Below, piece after piece: positions 37,461-45,990 of a stretch of DNA of 64,000 nucleotides. This DNA comes from Neptunomonas antarctica. Lineage in GTDB: Bacteria > Pseudomonadota > Gammaproteobacteria > Pseudomonadales > Balneatricaceae. The notes beneath the pieces were generated by a model that worked only from the letters and a program-made list of their open reading frames with translations, searched no databases and was not told where the DNA came from. Within the stretch, counting starts at the first letter, position 1; every line of letters starts with the position of its first letter. The position numbers and the translations under genes are program-made. Location: contig NZ_LJSI01000028.1 in NCBI RefSeq assembly GCF_001305295.1, forward strand, positions 1 to 64,000, in the 5' to 3' direction.

Positions 37461-38543
37461 TCAGATAACTGTCTCTTTCTGAGGATCCGGACTCTCTTGC
37501 AGCCCGGGCCATGCATTCAAGATGGCTTTGACCAATGTTGCCAGCGGAATGGCAAAGAAGACACCCCAAACACCCCATAAGGTTCCAAAAATCAGTACCG
37601 CCACAATAATAGAAACAGGATGTAGGTTTACCGCTTCCGAAAACAGCAACGGGACAAGTACGTTGCCATCCAGCGCCTGAATAATGCCGTAAGCAATCAT
37701 CAGATACATAAACTCATTGCCCCAGCCCCATTGGAAAAATCCAATTAAGGCGACTGGCAAAGTAACTAATGCAGCGCCGATATAGGGCACTAATACAGAC
37801 AACCCCACAATAATCCCTAATAACGCCGCATAGTTAATACCCAGCATCATGAAGGTTATATAGGTAACGCTGCCCACAATCAGGATTTCTATGACTTTGC
37901 CGCGGATGTAGTTGGCTATCTGATCATCCATTTCTCGCCATACTTTAGTCATCATCTGGCGCTTATTCGGCAAAAAAGTAACCCACCAACGAATCAGGGA
38001 CCGTCCGTCCTTGAGGAAGAAAAATACTAAAATGGGTACTAATACTAAATAAACCAAGAGCGTCATCACGCTTGTCAAAGAGTTTAATGAAAAAGCAAGA
38101 ACCATCTGCCCGGCATTCGACAATTCACTGGACGCCAGATTCATAATGTCACGAATTTGAGACTCCGAAATCCATAGCGGATACTGCTCCGGTAACACCA
38201 GCAATAATGCCTGCACTTGCTGCACCATACGCGGGAGTTCCAAAAACAAACTCGACAACTGCCTCCACGCTAATGGAAATACAATAAGCGAAAAAGCCAG
38301 CAGGAAACTCATAAAAGCAACAAATATTATGAATACAGAAACCAGATGCGGTACTTTATTTTTAACCAGCTTATCCACCCCGCCCTGCATCAGAAAAGCT
38401 ATAATCAGTCCTGAAAAAACGGGAGCCAAAGGTTTACCCAAGGTTAAAATAATGAGTAAAAATGCACCGAGTAACAAAAACAGAAACAGTGCTTCTTCAT
38501 CAGAAAAGTACCGCTCTATCCATTTTGTGAAAATGGCTCTCAT
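37461..38543 (-). CDS. AI-2E family transporter / PerM-like permease
   Basis: This 360-residue membrane protein has about eight helices in the AI-2E transporter (YhhQ/PerM) pattern, with FFLKDGRSLIRWWVTFLPN in the middle loop and LGIIVGLSVLVPYIGAALVTLP near the C-terminal half. Family members have been linked to autoinducer-2 export or sodium/proton transport; function here is unproved. The arrangement bcp, perM, tusA-like, bepA is conserved in pseudomonads as well. Confidence 0.87.
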   Translation of the reverse strand: MRAIFTKWIERYFSDEEALFLFLLLGAFLLIILTLGKPLAPVFSGLIIAFLMQGGVDKLVKNKVPHLVSVFIIFVAFMSFLLAFSLIVFPLAWRQLSSLFLELPRMVQQVQALLLVLPEQYPLWISESQIRDIMNLASSELSNAGQMVLAFSLNSLTSVMTLLVYLVLVPILVFFFLKDGRSLIRWWVTFLPNKRQMMTKVWREMDDQIANYIRGKVIEILIVGSVTYITFMMLGINYAALLGIIVGLSVLVPYIGAALVTLPVALIGFFQWGWGNEFMYLMIAYGIIQALDGNVLVPLLFSEAVNLHPVSIIVAVLIFGTLWGVWGVFFAIPLATLVKAILNAWPGLQESPDPQKETVI

Positions 38544-38569
38544 GGTTGATCTATCCAGTAAATGTTGAG

Positions 38570-38806
38570 TTAACCGCGTCGAATCAGATAAATATATTCG
38601 GATTCACCGATGAACGAATTGAGTAATTCATGGTCACTTTGATCAGTGAAGGCTTTAAAATCCCTGACGGATCCTGCATCAGTAGCAATCACTTTAAGCA
38701 CGTGTCCAGGAGCGAGTTTATTGAGTGCCTGTTTTGCTTTTAACAACGGTAAAGGGCAATTCAATCCCGTAGTATCTAACAATTGGTCAATTTTAGTGTT
38801 TTGCAT
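38570..38806 (-). CDS. TusA-like sulfurtransferase
   Basis: A 78-residue protein of the TusA/SirA fold. The catalytic cysteine is Cys17 in GLNCPLPLLKAKQAL, followed by the GHVLKVIATDAGSVRDF strand. In Pseudomonas a homologue in the same gene neighbourhood affects molybdenum cofactor enzymes; here a sulfur-carrier role is inferred from the family only. It precedes perM by about 26 bp on the same strand, so the two are probably cotranscribed. Confidence 0.9.
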   Translation of the reverse strand: MQNTKIDQLLDTTGLNCPLPLLKAKQALNKLAPGHVLKVIATDAGSVRDFKAFTDQSDHELLNSFIGESEYIYLIRRG

Positions 38807-38926
38807 ATAAGCCCCTTATTTCAATACTTTGCAAATCTTTACCGCCTCTCACAGGCATCCTTTATTGCAACAGAGTAGAATAATGACATGCCTCACACGA
38901 CCATGAAAGAAAACAGGAACGACTGC

Positions 38927-40378
38927 ATGCGCTTTCTTAACATTTTTTTATGTGCCGCGATCATCTCTGTATCATCAATGTCCTCAGCTGCGACACTGAT
39001 ATCTACAGACAATAGTTTACCTATGATTGGCGATTCCACATCCGGCATCATCTCACTCGACAAAGAACATAGAGTGGGCCAGGCCTGGGCGCGTACTCTG
39101 CGCGGCAGTGTACCACTATTAAATGATCCGATAGCGTATTCTTATCTTTACGATCTTCTTTGGCAGCTAACGGCACATAGTCAGCTGCAGGATAAGCGAC
39201 TGGAGCTTATCGTGCTGGATAACCCAACACTGAATGCTTTCGCGGTTCCTGGCGGTATTGTAGGCATACACGGAGGACTTTTACTCTCCGCTGAGAATGA
39301 AGATGAGCTTGCTTCCGTTATTGCACATGAACTGGCCCACTTGAGCCAGCGTCATTTTGCGGCACAATTGGAAGAATCCAGAAGAAACCGCCCTTTCACA
39401 CTGGCTACCATGCTGGCGAGCATCCTGATTGCCTCTGCCGACACACAGGCCGGCGTAGCGGCGATTACCAGTTCAATAGCGGCACAACAATCTTCACGTT
39501 TAGCGTTTAGTCGCCAGAATGAACAAGAAGCTGATCGCATTGGTATGCAGAACCTGGTCGCTGCCGGAGTCGATCCTAATGCCATGCCGCGCATGTTCTC
39601 CAGAATGCAACGCGCTCAGCGCTTTCAAGGTGCCCGTCCTCCGGAGTTCCTGCTGACACATCCCGTGACCGAATCACGTATTGCCGACTCATTGAATCGC
39701 GCGGCTCAATTACCCATCCCCTCAGATGTAAAGCCCTCGTTATATTTCGACCTGACCAGAACCCGTTTAAGTGTGCACTTTGCCAACAATCCCCAAAAAG
39801 TACTCAACTACTACCAAACGGAAGCGGAAGCGTCACAAACTCCGTTGGATTATTATGGTTTAGCCGTCGCCAGCATCCGACTTAATCAATTTAAGCAAGC
39901 TCAGAGCGCCTTAAGCAAACTCCCGGCTTCCTGGAAACAGCATCTATTTGTAAAGCTTACAGAAGCCGAACTACAGATCGCGGCAGAAGCCTGGTTAACC
40001 GCGACAAAACAACTCGAGCAGCTTGCCAATATTTACCCGGGCCACTATGCCGTTGAATTGCTGCTGGCCAAAGCTTATATGGGCGCAGAGCAACCGAATA
40101 AAGCTATTCAGGTACTGAACAAGCTGAAACTGGATTACCCCACAGATATCAATATTTGGTACTTACTCTCAGAAGCATTAGGCCAGGCAGGCAAGACAAA
40201 CGCGGTACATCAGGCACGTGTCGAATATTTTTTACTCACAGGACAGATAGACAAAGCGTTACAACAAATAACCTTCGCAACAAGAGAGCCTGACCTTTCA
40301 TCCTCGGATATCGCGCGCTTAAAACAACTGGAAATAGATACCAAAAGAGTACGTGAAGAGATGAAGATGGATCTTTAA
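38927..40378 (+). CDS. bepA: Periplasmic M48 metalloprotease BepA-like (YfgC)
   Basis: From the ATG at 38927 (AGGAA about 9 bases upstream) the protein is 483 residues with a clean signal peptide (MRFLNIFLCAAI to SSAA). Earlier in-frame ATGs (38888, 38903) would hide it. Zinc motif HELAH is at 134-138, with the third ligand in NEQEADRIGM. The C-terminal half is TPR-like. BepA degrades stalled outer-membrane proteins such as LptD and interacts with the Bam complex, in keeping with nearby bamC. Confidence 0.9.
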   Translation: MRFLNIFLCAAIISVSSMSSAATLISTDNSLPMIGDSTSGIISLDKEHRVGQAWARTLRGSVPLLNDPIAYSYLYDLLWQLTAHSQLQDKRLELIVLDNPTLNAFAVPGGIVGIHGGLLLSAENEDELASVIAHELAHLSQRHFAAQLEESRRNRPFTLATMLASILIASADTQAGVAAITSSIAAQQSSRLAFSRQNEQEADRIGMQNLVAAGVDPNAMPRMFSRMQRAQRFQGARPPEFLLTHPVTESRIADSLNRAAQLPIPSDVKPSLYFDLTRTRLSVHFANNPQKVLNYYQTEAEASQTPLDYYGLAVASIRLNQFKQAQSALSKLPASWKQHLFVKLTEAELQIAAEAWLTATKQLEQLANIYPGHYAVELLLAKAYMGAEQPNKAIQVLNKLKLDYPTDINIWYLLSEALGQAGKTNAVHQARVEYFLLTGQIDKALQQITFATREPDLSSSDIARLKQLEIDTKRVREEMKMDL

Positions 40379-40449
40379 CCTTTGCTTATACGAGAATTTC
40401 CATAAAAGACCCTCTTCATAAAAAAGTCAAAGGCCATAGCCAATCAGAA

Positions 40450-40998
40450 TCACAGAAAACGCCCTAACCCCGCTTCTATTACAGCGCGAGGCACGCGCTC
40501 ATCACCCGATAAAGCGGGAATCAGTATACCCTCCCGGCAAATGGCGATAATCGCCAGCATCGCACCCTCTTGCAGTTCAAACGTATGCGTCTCAAGCCAG
40601 CAACGGCAGTCAAGTTGTAGCGATTGATCAAAGCGCTTAAAAAGCAGATACGTCTGCTCATCCAACTTATGCCGCTCTCCATAACTAATACGGTAAACGG
40701 CTAAGTATTCCGGCACACTGGCAATATCCTCAAATGCCTTTATAAGTCCATCCGCAACAGAAATATGCTTATCCTTCCATAGCCTCTGCCTAAATGCTTG
40801 CGACTCCACCAGCAATTGCTCCATCAATGCGGATAACAGCGCCTGCTTGGTAGGAAAATTATTGTAAACCGTTGGTTTGGAGACACCAGCAGTCTGCACC
40901 ACCAGGCCAATTGACGTTCCCTGATAACCTGATGCCGCAAACAACTGCCGTGCAGCATCCAGAATTTCCTGTTTTTTTGATGGACGTCCGCGTGCCAT
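40450..40998 (-). CDS. TetR-family regulator, divergent from trpBA
   Basis: 182 residues from the ATG at 40998 (GGGAA upstream). The N-terminal helix-turn-helix reads RQLFAASGYQGTSIGLVVQTAGVSKPTVYNNFPTK-like in family order; I see ARQLFAASGYQGTSI followed by VSKPTVYNNF. The C-terminal ligand domain is not assignable. It lies 84 bp from the divergent trpBA pair, which makes it a likely regulator of those genes. Confidence 0.88.
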   Translation of the reverse strand: MARGRPSKKQEILDAARQLFAASGYQGTSIGLVVQTAGVSKPTVYNNFPTKQALLSALMEQLLVESQAFRQRLWKDKHISVADGLIKAFEDIASVPEYLAVYRISYGERHKLDEQTYLLFKRFDQSLQLDCRCWLETHTFELQEGAMLAIIAICREGILIPALSGDERVPRAVIEAGLGRFL

Positions 40999-41039
40999 AA
41001 AGATTCCCATTGACGTCAGTAAGAATATTCATTATCTTT

Positions 41040-41054
41040 ACCGAACCGTTTAGT
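41040..41054. promoter_or_regulatory. Candidate TetR operator between the regulator and trpB
   Basis: ACCGAAC-C-GTTTAGT is an imperfect 15-bp dyad (5 of 7 arm positions match) in the 84-bp divergent intergenic region, where a TetR protein would be expected to bind. No second copy is seen. Confidence 0.35.
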
Positions 41055-41082
41055 TAATAAATTAGTACATAGGGGCGAGATC

Positions 41083-42309
41083 ATGAATGATGAAGGACGT
41101 TTTGGTCAATACGGCGGGAGCTATATCCCCGAAATACTCTATAGCAGCCAACAACAACTGCTAAAAGCTTATCGTGATGCGATGAACGATGCGGCCTTTA
41201 TCCAGCTCGTGAAATCTGAGATGCAAACCTTCTCAGGACGCCCGACCCCACTGACCTACTGCGCCAATTTAACTAAGATGCTGGGTGGTGCACAAATATA
41301 CCTAAAACGGGAAGACCTGAACCACAGCGGCGCGCATAAGATGAACAACGTGATTGGCCAGGGATTACTGGCTAAACGCATGGGCAAAACCCGTATCATC
41401 GCCGAAACAGGCGCAGGCCAACACGGTGTCGCCAGCGCAATCGTTGCTGCACGATTAGGCTTGGAATGCACCGTTTATATGGGCGCACATGATATTGAAC
41501 GCCAGTACCCGAACGTGTTCTGGATGAAGCAACTAGGCGCAACCGTTGTACCCGTCACCACCGGTGCAGCTACCCTTAAAGATGCACTCGACGAAGCCTT
41601 ACGTGACTGGTCTTCCAGCTATGAAGATACCTATTACCTGATCGGCACGAGCTGTGGTTGTGCGCCCTATCCTGAAATGGTGGCCGGTTTCCAATCCGTT
41701 ATCGGAGAAGAGGTTAAAGAACAATCGACCCAACAGTTCGGCAAATATCCTGATCGCATCTATGCCTGTGTGGGTGGCGGCAGTAATGCCTGTGGCATAT
41801 TCCTGCCCTTCGTGGGAAGTGACGCTGAACTCATCGGTGTAGAAGCCGGTGGTCGCAGTGATGCACCCGGCGATCATGCCATGCGTTTTCATACCGATCA
41901 GGCACGCTTCGGCATCGCTCAAGGCTTCGCCACTAAATTCCTCCAGGATGAAGAAGGCCAGCTACAACCCACGCACTCAATCTCAGCAGGGCTCGACTAC
42001 GTGGGCGTTTCTCCGATATTGGCCGACCTTGAAGAGCAAGGCAAAGTACGTATGACCAGCGCCAGTGATATCGAAGTAATGGAAGCCTTTAAGCTACTTA
42101 CCCGTCACGAAGGAGTCATCCCTGCATTGGAATCTGCGCATGCGGTCGCAGGCGGATTAAGAGAAGCAGCCGGAATGTCCCCCGATCAACATATCGTCAT
42201 CAGTATTTCAGGGCGTGGCGACAAAGACATCTTCAATATTGCAAAAGCGTTGGATGACGAACCTTTCACCGAATTTTTGCAGACATACCTGAAAGAGGAG
42301 TCCGTATAA
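41083..42309 (+). CDS. trpB: Tryptophan synthase beta subunit (divergent TrpB)
   Basis: A 408-residue PLP enzyme condensing indole with serine. The PLP lysine is Lys86 in NHSGAHKMNN and the phosphate-binding loop GGGSNACG is present. Glu in ETGAGQHG matches the catalytic E109 region. The segment after SSYEDTYYLIG reads TSCGCAPYPEM where most TrpB proteins have TAAGPHPYP, so this belongs to a divergent branch. It is unlinked to trpCDEF genes here. Start: ATG with AGGGGCGAG about 5 bases upstream. Confidence 0.92.
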   Translation: MNDEGRFGQYGGSYIPEILYSSQQQLLKAYRDAMNDAAFIQLVKSEMQTFSGRPTPLTYCANLTKMLGGAQIYLKREDLNHSGAHKMNNVIGQGLLAKRMGKTRIIAETGAGQHGVASAIVAARLGLECTVYMGAHDIERQYPNVFWMKQLGATVVPVTTGAATLKDALDEALRDWSSSYEDTYYLIGTSCGCAPYPEMVAGFQSVIGEEVKEQSTQQFGKYPDRIYACVGGGSNACGIFLPFVGSDAELIGVEAGGRSDAPGDHAMRFHTDQARFGIAQGFATKFLQDEEGQLQPTHSISAGLDYVGVSPILADLEEQGKVRMTSASDIEVMEAFKLLTRHEGVIPALESAHAVAGGLREAAGMSPDQHIVISISGRGDKDIFNIAKALDDEPFTEFLQTYLKEESV

Positions 42310-43121
42310 TGAATAAGCTAACCTCATTCATACAGAACCAACGCCAGAACAAACCGCTATTGTTAATGACTCATGTCGTCTATGGCTACCCGACCATCGA
42401 AAAAAGCCTTGAGATTATGCAGCTGATGCTGGATAACGGCGTCGAAATACTCGAAGTGCAGTTCCCATTCTCTGATCCTGTAGCTGACGGCCCGACTATC
42501 ACGAACGCATGCCATCATGCACTAGAGCAGAACCCTAAGCTCACGCAATGCCTGCAAGATATAAAAAAATTAGCCAGGCAATACCCACAAAGCCGTGTGC
42601 TTTTAATGAGCTACCTTAATCCATTATTACAACCGGGATTTACGTCGCTTGCACAACAAATGGGTGAAGACATCAGCGGCATTATCATTCCTGATCTGTC
42701 CATAGACCACCACGCAATGCTTGATCCATTAAGCAACAGCGGTATCGCCCCTATCTGGCTAATCACCCCCGATATGAAAGCAGACCGCATACGTAAGGTG
42801 ACCGAACAAGCCCAAGGTATGCTCTACTGCGTAAGCCGTTCAGGCGTGACCGGGCAAAAATCAACCGACCAGCTCTCGACAAATCAGCTATCTACAGCCC
42901 CGAAAGCCTCAGCATTAGAGAACATGCAAGGTTATCTAAATAACGTCAGGCAGTTCACCTCGCTCCCGTTAGCAGTAGGGTTTGGTATCAATACCGCCGA
43001 AGACATCAGCGCCCTCAAAGGCCATGCTGACGTCGCTATTGTGGGATCAGCATTTTTAAATGCGTTCAACAAGGGAGGCTTAGAAGCCGTAGCGAGAAAA
43101 TTGAGCGAGCTACAAGCTTAA
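42309..43121 (+). CDS. trpA: Tryptophan synthase alpha subunit (divergent TrpA)
   Basis: A 270-residue TIM barrel that releases indole from indole-glycerol phosphate. Catalytic Glu49 (ILEVQFPFSDP) and Asp60 (VADGPTI) fall at the same numbers as in E. coli. VSRSGVTG and VGFGI carry the phosphate-binding loops. An insert of about 15 residues after SRSGVTG contains the repeat TDQLSTNQLST, in the flexible loop 6 region that normally closes over the active site. The ATG shares its A with the trpB stop, so translation is coupled. Confidence 0.9.
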   Translation: MNKLTSFIQNQRQNKPLLLMTHVVYGYPTIEKSLEIMQLMLDNGVEILEVQFPFSDPVADGPTITNACHHALEQNPKLTQCLQDIKKLARQYPQSRVLLMSYLNPLLQPGFTSLAQQMGEDISGIIIPDLSIDHHAMLDPLSNSGIAPIWLITPDMKADRIRKVTEQAQGMLYCVSRSGVTGQKSTDQLSTNQLSTAPKASALENMQGYLNNVRQFTSLPLAVGFGINTAEDISALKGHADVAIVGSAFLNAFNKGGLEAVARKLSELQA

Positions 43122-43152
43122 TCAATCACAATCGCGCGTGAGACGTGCATAT

Positions 43153-43186
43153 AAAAAGATGACCGCATTACACGGCCATCTTTTTA
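43153..43186 (+). terminator. Terminator after trpA
   Basis: AAAAAGATG-A-CCG pairs with CGG-C-CATCTTTTT (one internal mismatch) and ends in a T run, about 30 bp after the trpA stop. Confidence 0.75.
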
Positions 43187-43265
43187 TGCTCTATTTAAAG
43201 TCATGAGTAAAACGCTAGTTGCTCTTAACCCTAACCAACGACGAAAGCGTTCTCATATGGTTTGT

Positions 43266-43300
43266 GAATACAGAGCTATCCTCAGGATAGCTCTGTATTC
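43266..43300. repeat. Perfect 16-bp inverted repeat with a 3-base loop
   Basis: GAATACAGAGCTATCC (43266-43281) is followed by TCA and then by its exact reverse complement (43285-43300). There is no T run on either side, so it is not a plain terminator. It ends 7 bases from the end of a chemoreceptor-gene fragment. Confidence 0.9.
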
Positions 43301-43307
43301 AGCTGAG

Positions 43308-43535
43308 TCAGACCGCCAAATTTCGGACTTCATCTGCAACAACAGCAAAACCTCTTCCTGCTTCGCCAGCGCGGGCAGCTTCTATCGGGACATTGAGCGT
43401 GAGTAAATGATGAGCCACCTGCGCACGTAAAAAAGCAGGCGCGCCATCGTCTACTGACGTGGCTTTAGACAGTTCGCTTATCGCTTGCTGATCCAGCAAG
43501 TCTTGCCATTGTTGTTTATTACGTGTCGGTGTCAT
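43308..43535 (-). pseudogene. Chemoreceptor (MCP) signalling-domain fragment
   Basis: A 75-codon frame whose last third reads [20 protein letters not shown] then RNLAV, the hallmark hairpin tip of methyl-accepting chemotaxis proteins. A full MCP would continue through the rest of the coiled coil and begin with a sensory domain. Here a TGA follows RNLAV and the first 45 residues ([14 protein letters not shown] onward) are not MCP-like. It therefore looks like a remnant joined to unrelated sequence. The start has a GGAG-type ribosome site, so a short chimeric peptide could still be made. Confidence 0.75.
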
Positions 43536-43718
43536 GGGCTACTCCTGATATAAAAAGAGCAGTTATTTTACGGGGTGGTGACTTCGCGGGTTAGGCCTGG
43601 CTAGTAAGGCGCTTACGAAACATTAACGCCACGCGACACCCCCCATTTTTATCATAACGCCCGGTGAGCCGCTTTATCGTACTGTTACCAAGCAGGTATA
43701 CTGTCTCTGAAATTTACT

Positions 43719-44219
43719 TCAGAATCGAATAGCTGCTGCCTTTAAATCATCAGGTGATAGACGATATATACGCATTGTATCGACACAGTAAGCCCCTATC
43801 TGCTGGTAAAACTCTATGGCAGAAGTGTTCCAGTCCAGGCATCCCCACTCAAGCATTTCACATCCACGTTCGAGCGCGGTTTTTGACAAGAACTGCATCA
43901 TGATATTACCCAAGCCTTTACCACGCATAGAATCATCAATAAGAAAACCATCGATAAACAGTCCTGATCGTCCCGTAAAAGCGGAACTTTTTTCATGAAA
44001 ATACGCGAAACCTACGACCTCTCCATCATAAAGCCCGAATACGACTTCACCCTGCTTCGATGTGAGCAAACGCTCTATCCGCTCCGGAGTGGCTGTAATT
44101 TTATCTTCCATTTTTTGAAAAGCACCGAGTTTCTGCATAAATTGGACTACCAACGCTGCATCCGAAGGCGTACCAAAACGCAGGCCGAACAGTGGTACTT
44201 GTGTATGAATTAAAGCCAT
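43719..44219 (-). CDS. GNAT-family N-acetyltransferase
   Basis: A 166-residue enzyme of the spermidine/diamine-acetyltransferase-like GNAT group. Visible elements are LRFGTPSDAALVVQFMQKL at the start, the acetyl-CoA motif DDSMRGKGLGNIMMQFL (RGKGLG) and EWGCLDWNTSAIEFYQQIGA near the end. The substrate is unknown. A second protein of the same layout is encoded at 45991-46470, about 1.8 kb away. Confidence 0.88.
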   Translation of the reverse strand: MALIHTQVPLFGLRFGTPSDAALVVQFMQKLGAFQKMEDKITATPERIERLLTSKQGEVVFGLYDGEVVGFAYFHEKSSAFTGRSGLFIDGFLIDDSMRGKGLGNIMMQFLSKTALERGCEMLEWGCLDWNTSAIEFYQQIGAYCVDTMRIYRLSPDDLKAAAIRF

Positions 44220-44434
44220 CGTTAAACCTATTGCTAACGAAGCTGTCAGATTAGGCCATTCTGCATAAAAACACCCATCCTCACAGTCCTTCCTTGTTTA
44301 TTATTAATGTCTGTTCGATTTACTATTACTCAGATTTTATCGATTCAAACACGTGTATATTTATTATCAGAAAATGATATTGATAGAGCAAAAATTTGCA
44401 CAAAAGTCTGGTTCTGAATTATTCTACGAATGCC

Positions 44435-44469
44435 ATAAATCACCTGCTCTGCAAGCGCAGGTGATTTAT
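44435..44469 (-). terminator. Hairpin downstream of the SDR gene
   Basis: ATAAATCACCTGC pairs exactly with GCAGGTGATTTAT (13 bp) around a 9-base loop, 30 bp beyond the stop of the minus-strand SDR gene. The T run is short. Confidence 0.6.
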
Positions 44470-44498
44470 ATTGTTAAGCATAATGTACAAACATAATT

Positions 44499-45269
44499 TT
44501 ATTGAGCGGTATAACCTCCATCTATAACCAGCTCACTGCCAGTAACAAATTTAGATTCGTCAGATGCAAGATATAAAACACCATAGGCAATGTCATCTGG
44601 TGCTCCGACATGGCCAATAGGATGGCGACTATCAAGTTGCTTCCTAAATGCTTTAACGCCCTCAGGTGATCCTTTTGCTAACTCTTCTACGAGAGGCGTC
44701 CAGATAAAGCCGGGATGTATTGAATTGATTCTGATTTTGTCTTTTGCATAAAACAGTGCATCATTTTTAGTCATCAGCCGAACAGCACCTTTAGACGCAT
44801 GATACGGTGGAAGATCTCCAGCACCAATGATGCCATAAATAGAAGACATGTTAATAATGCTTCCACCACCAGCCTTCTGCATATGAGGAATCAAATGTTT
44901 AGCGCATAAGAAAACACCTTTAACGTTAACATTGATAACGTTGTCCCATTCCTCTTCGGTTATCTCATGTGTAGGCTTATTCACCCCAGCGATACCTGCA
45001 TTGTTAACCAGTATATCAACCTTACCAAATTCACGAATAATATCAGCAAACACGCTTATAACCTGGCTTTCCTTTGTGGTATCAAGTTGCCAGAATTTTG
45101 CGGTTCCACCGAAATCTTCAATCTCGTTTATGAGGCTTTGAGCTTCTTCACCCTTAATGTCGACTACAGCAACCGCTGCTCCTTCTTTTGCTAATAACAG
45201 AGCAGTTGCCCGGCCTATTCCCAGTACGCCGCCTGTTACGACAGCTACTTTATGCTCTACTCTTTTCAT
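44499..45269 (-). CDS. Short-chain dehydrogenase/reductase (SDR)
   Basis: A 256-residue classical SDR. It has the nucleotide motif TGGVLGIG (12-19; the first Gly-x3-GxG is intact), NNAG at 89-92, and catalytic Ser143, Tyr156 and Lys160 (YHASK). The C-terminus VTGSELVIDGGYTAQ is typical of 3-ketoacyl reductase-like or glucose-dehydrogenase-like members. Asp37 after the second strand suggests NAD preference. The substrate is not evident. It stands alone in an accessory patch. ATG preceded by AAGGAG. Confidence 0.9.
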   Translation of the reverse strand: MKRVEHKVAVVTGGVLGIGRATALLLAKEGAAVAVVDIKGEEAQSLINEIEDFGGTAKFWQLDTTKESQVISVFADIIREFGKVDILVNNAGIAGVNKPTHEITEEEWDNVINVNVKGVFLCAKHLIPHMQKAGGGSIINMSSIYGIIGAGDLPPYHASKGAVRLMTKNDALFYAKDKIRINSIHPGFIWTPLVEELAKGSPEGVKAFRKQLDSRHPIGHVGAPDDIAYGVLYLASDESKFVTGSELVIDGGYTAQ

Positions 45270-45341
45270 GGAATACTCCTTGATTAGATATTTGATACTG
45301 CTAACGTCTACTTAATCAGAGAAAGCGGGAGCAGATGTAAC

Positions 45342-45512
45342 TTACTTATCTTCTAAATTAAACCTGAATCTATCCATCTTCTCAGGTTTAATCCAGCAGC
45401 TACACATCTGTTCAATCTCATCCTTAATTCGTCCACTTCCGAGCGCCATGCCTTTGTTTACCGCCAATCGGATATTCTTGATTAGCTTTTCATCCACTTG
45501 TGCATTAAACAT
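45342..45512 (-). pseudogene. Remnant of a REP-associated (Y1) transposase C-terminus
   Basis: A 56-codon frame reading IKNIRLAVNKGMALGSGRIK and then DEIEQMC. This resembles the C-terminal end of REP-associated tyrosine transposases, where a segment of the type IRxAxNxGxALGxxRFxxEIE follows the catalytic domain. The catalytic HUH and Tyr motifs are absent upstream, so only the tail survives. The frame also ends in a sequence (RFRFNLEDK) unlike the usual GRPRK tail. It is a scar of a mobile element rather than a working gene. Confidence 0.6.
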
Positions 45513-45990
45513 TGCCTATGCGCCCTGCCTGATATAAAACCATACCAGCCCAGACTGGATTCAGCCCTATATACTTTTGACACTTAAGTAGATTATTAAT
45601 ATATAAGCGAGGGCAGCAGCCTGTTAAATGCGTAATCACGTTCACCCTTTGAATGTTGGATTCGCGGAATACCATGTGTTATGACCTGTTCGCTGTGCTT
45701 CTTTATGCTCTGCGTTTGCTTTCCAGTTTATTATTGATTCGACATCTGACCAATAGAAAACTGTAATGCCTACGCATTCTCTGTATTAATCCACACTCAG
45801 AAACCAGGGTTGTTGTTTTGCTCCTGGTAATTTAACAGCTAATTATAAAGCCTGGGGCCTTACAACACTTCGGCTACCCTAGAACATTCATTACCAAATG
45901 AAGCAACGATAGTTTTTGCACTGACCCAAAATAGCCTGCACAAAGGTGACGATTACCGCTGCGCCGCCTGATTGCTGATTTATGTTCGTC
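45513..45990. other. Intergenic stretch in the accessory patch
   Basis: No gene recognised on either strand. It lies between the transposase remnant and a GNAT gene, and probably contains the decayed remainder of the element. No clear inverted repeats or integron attC core pair were found. Confidence 0.45.
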
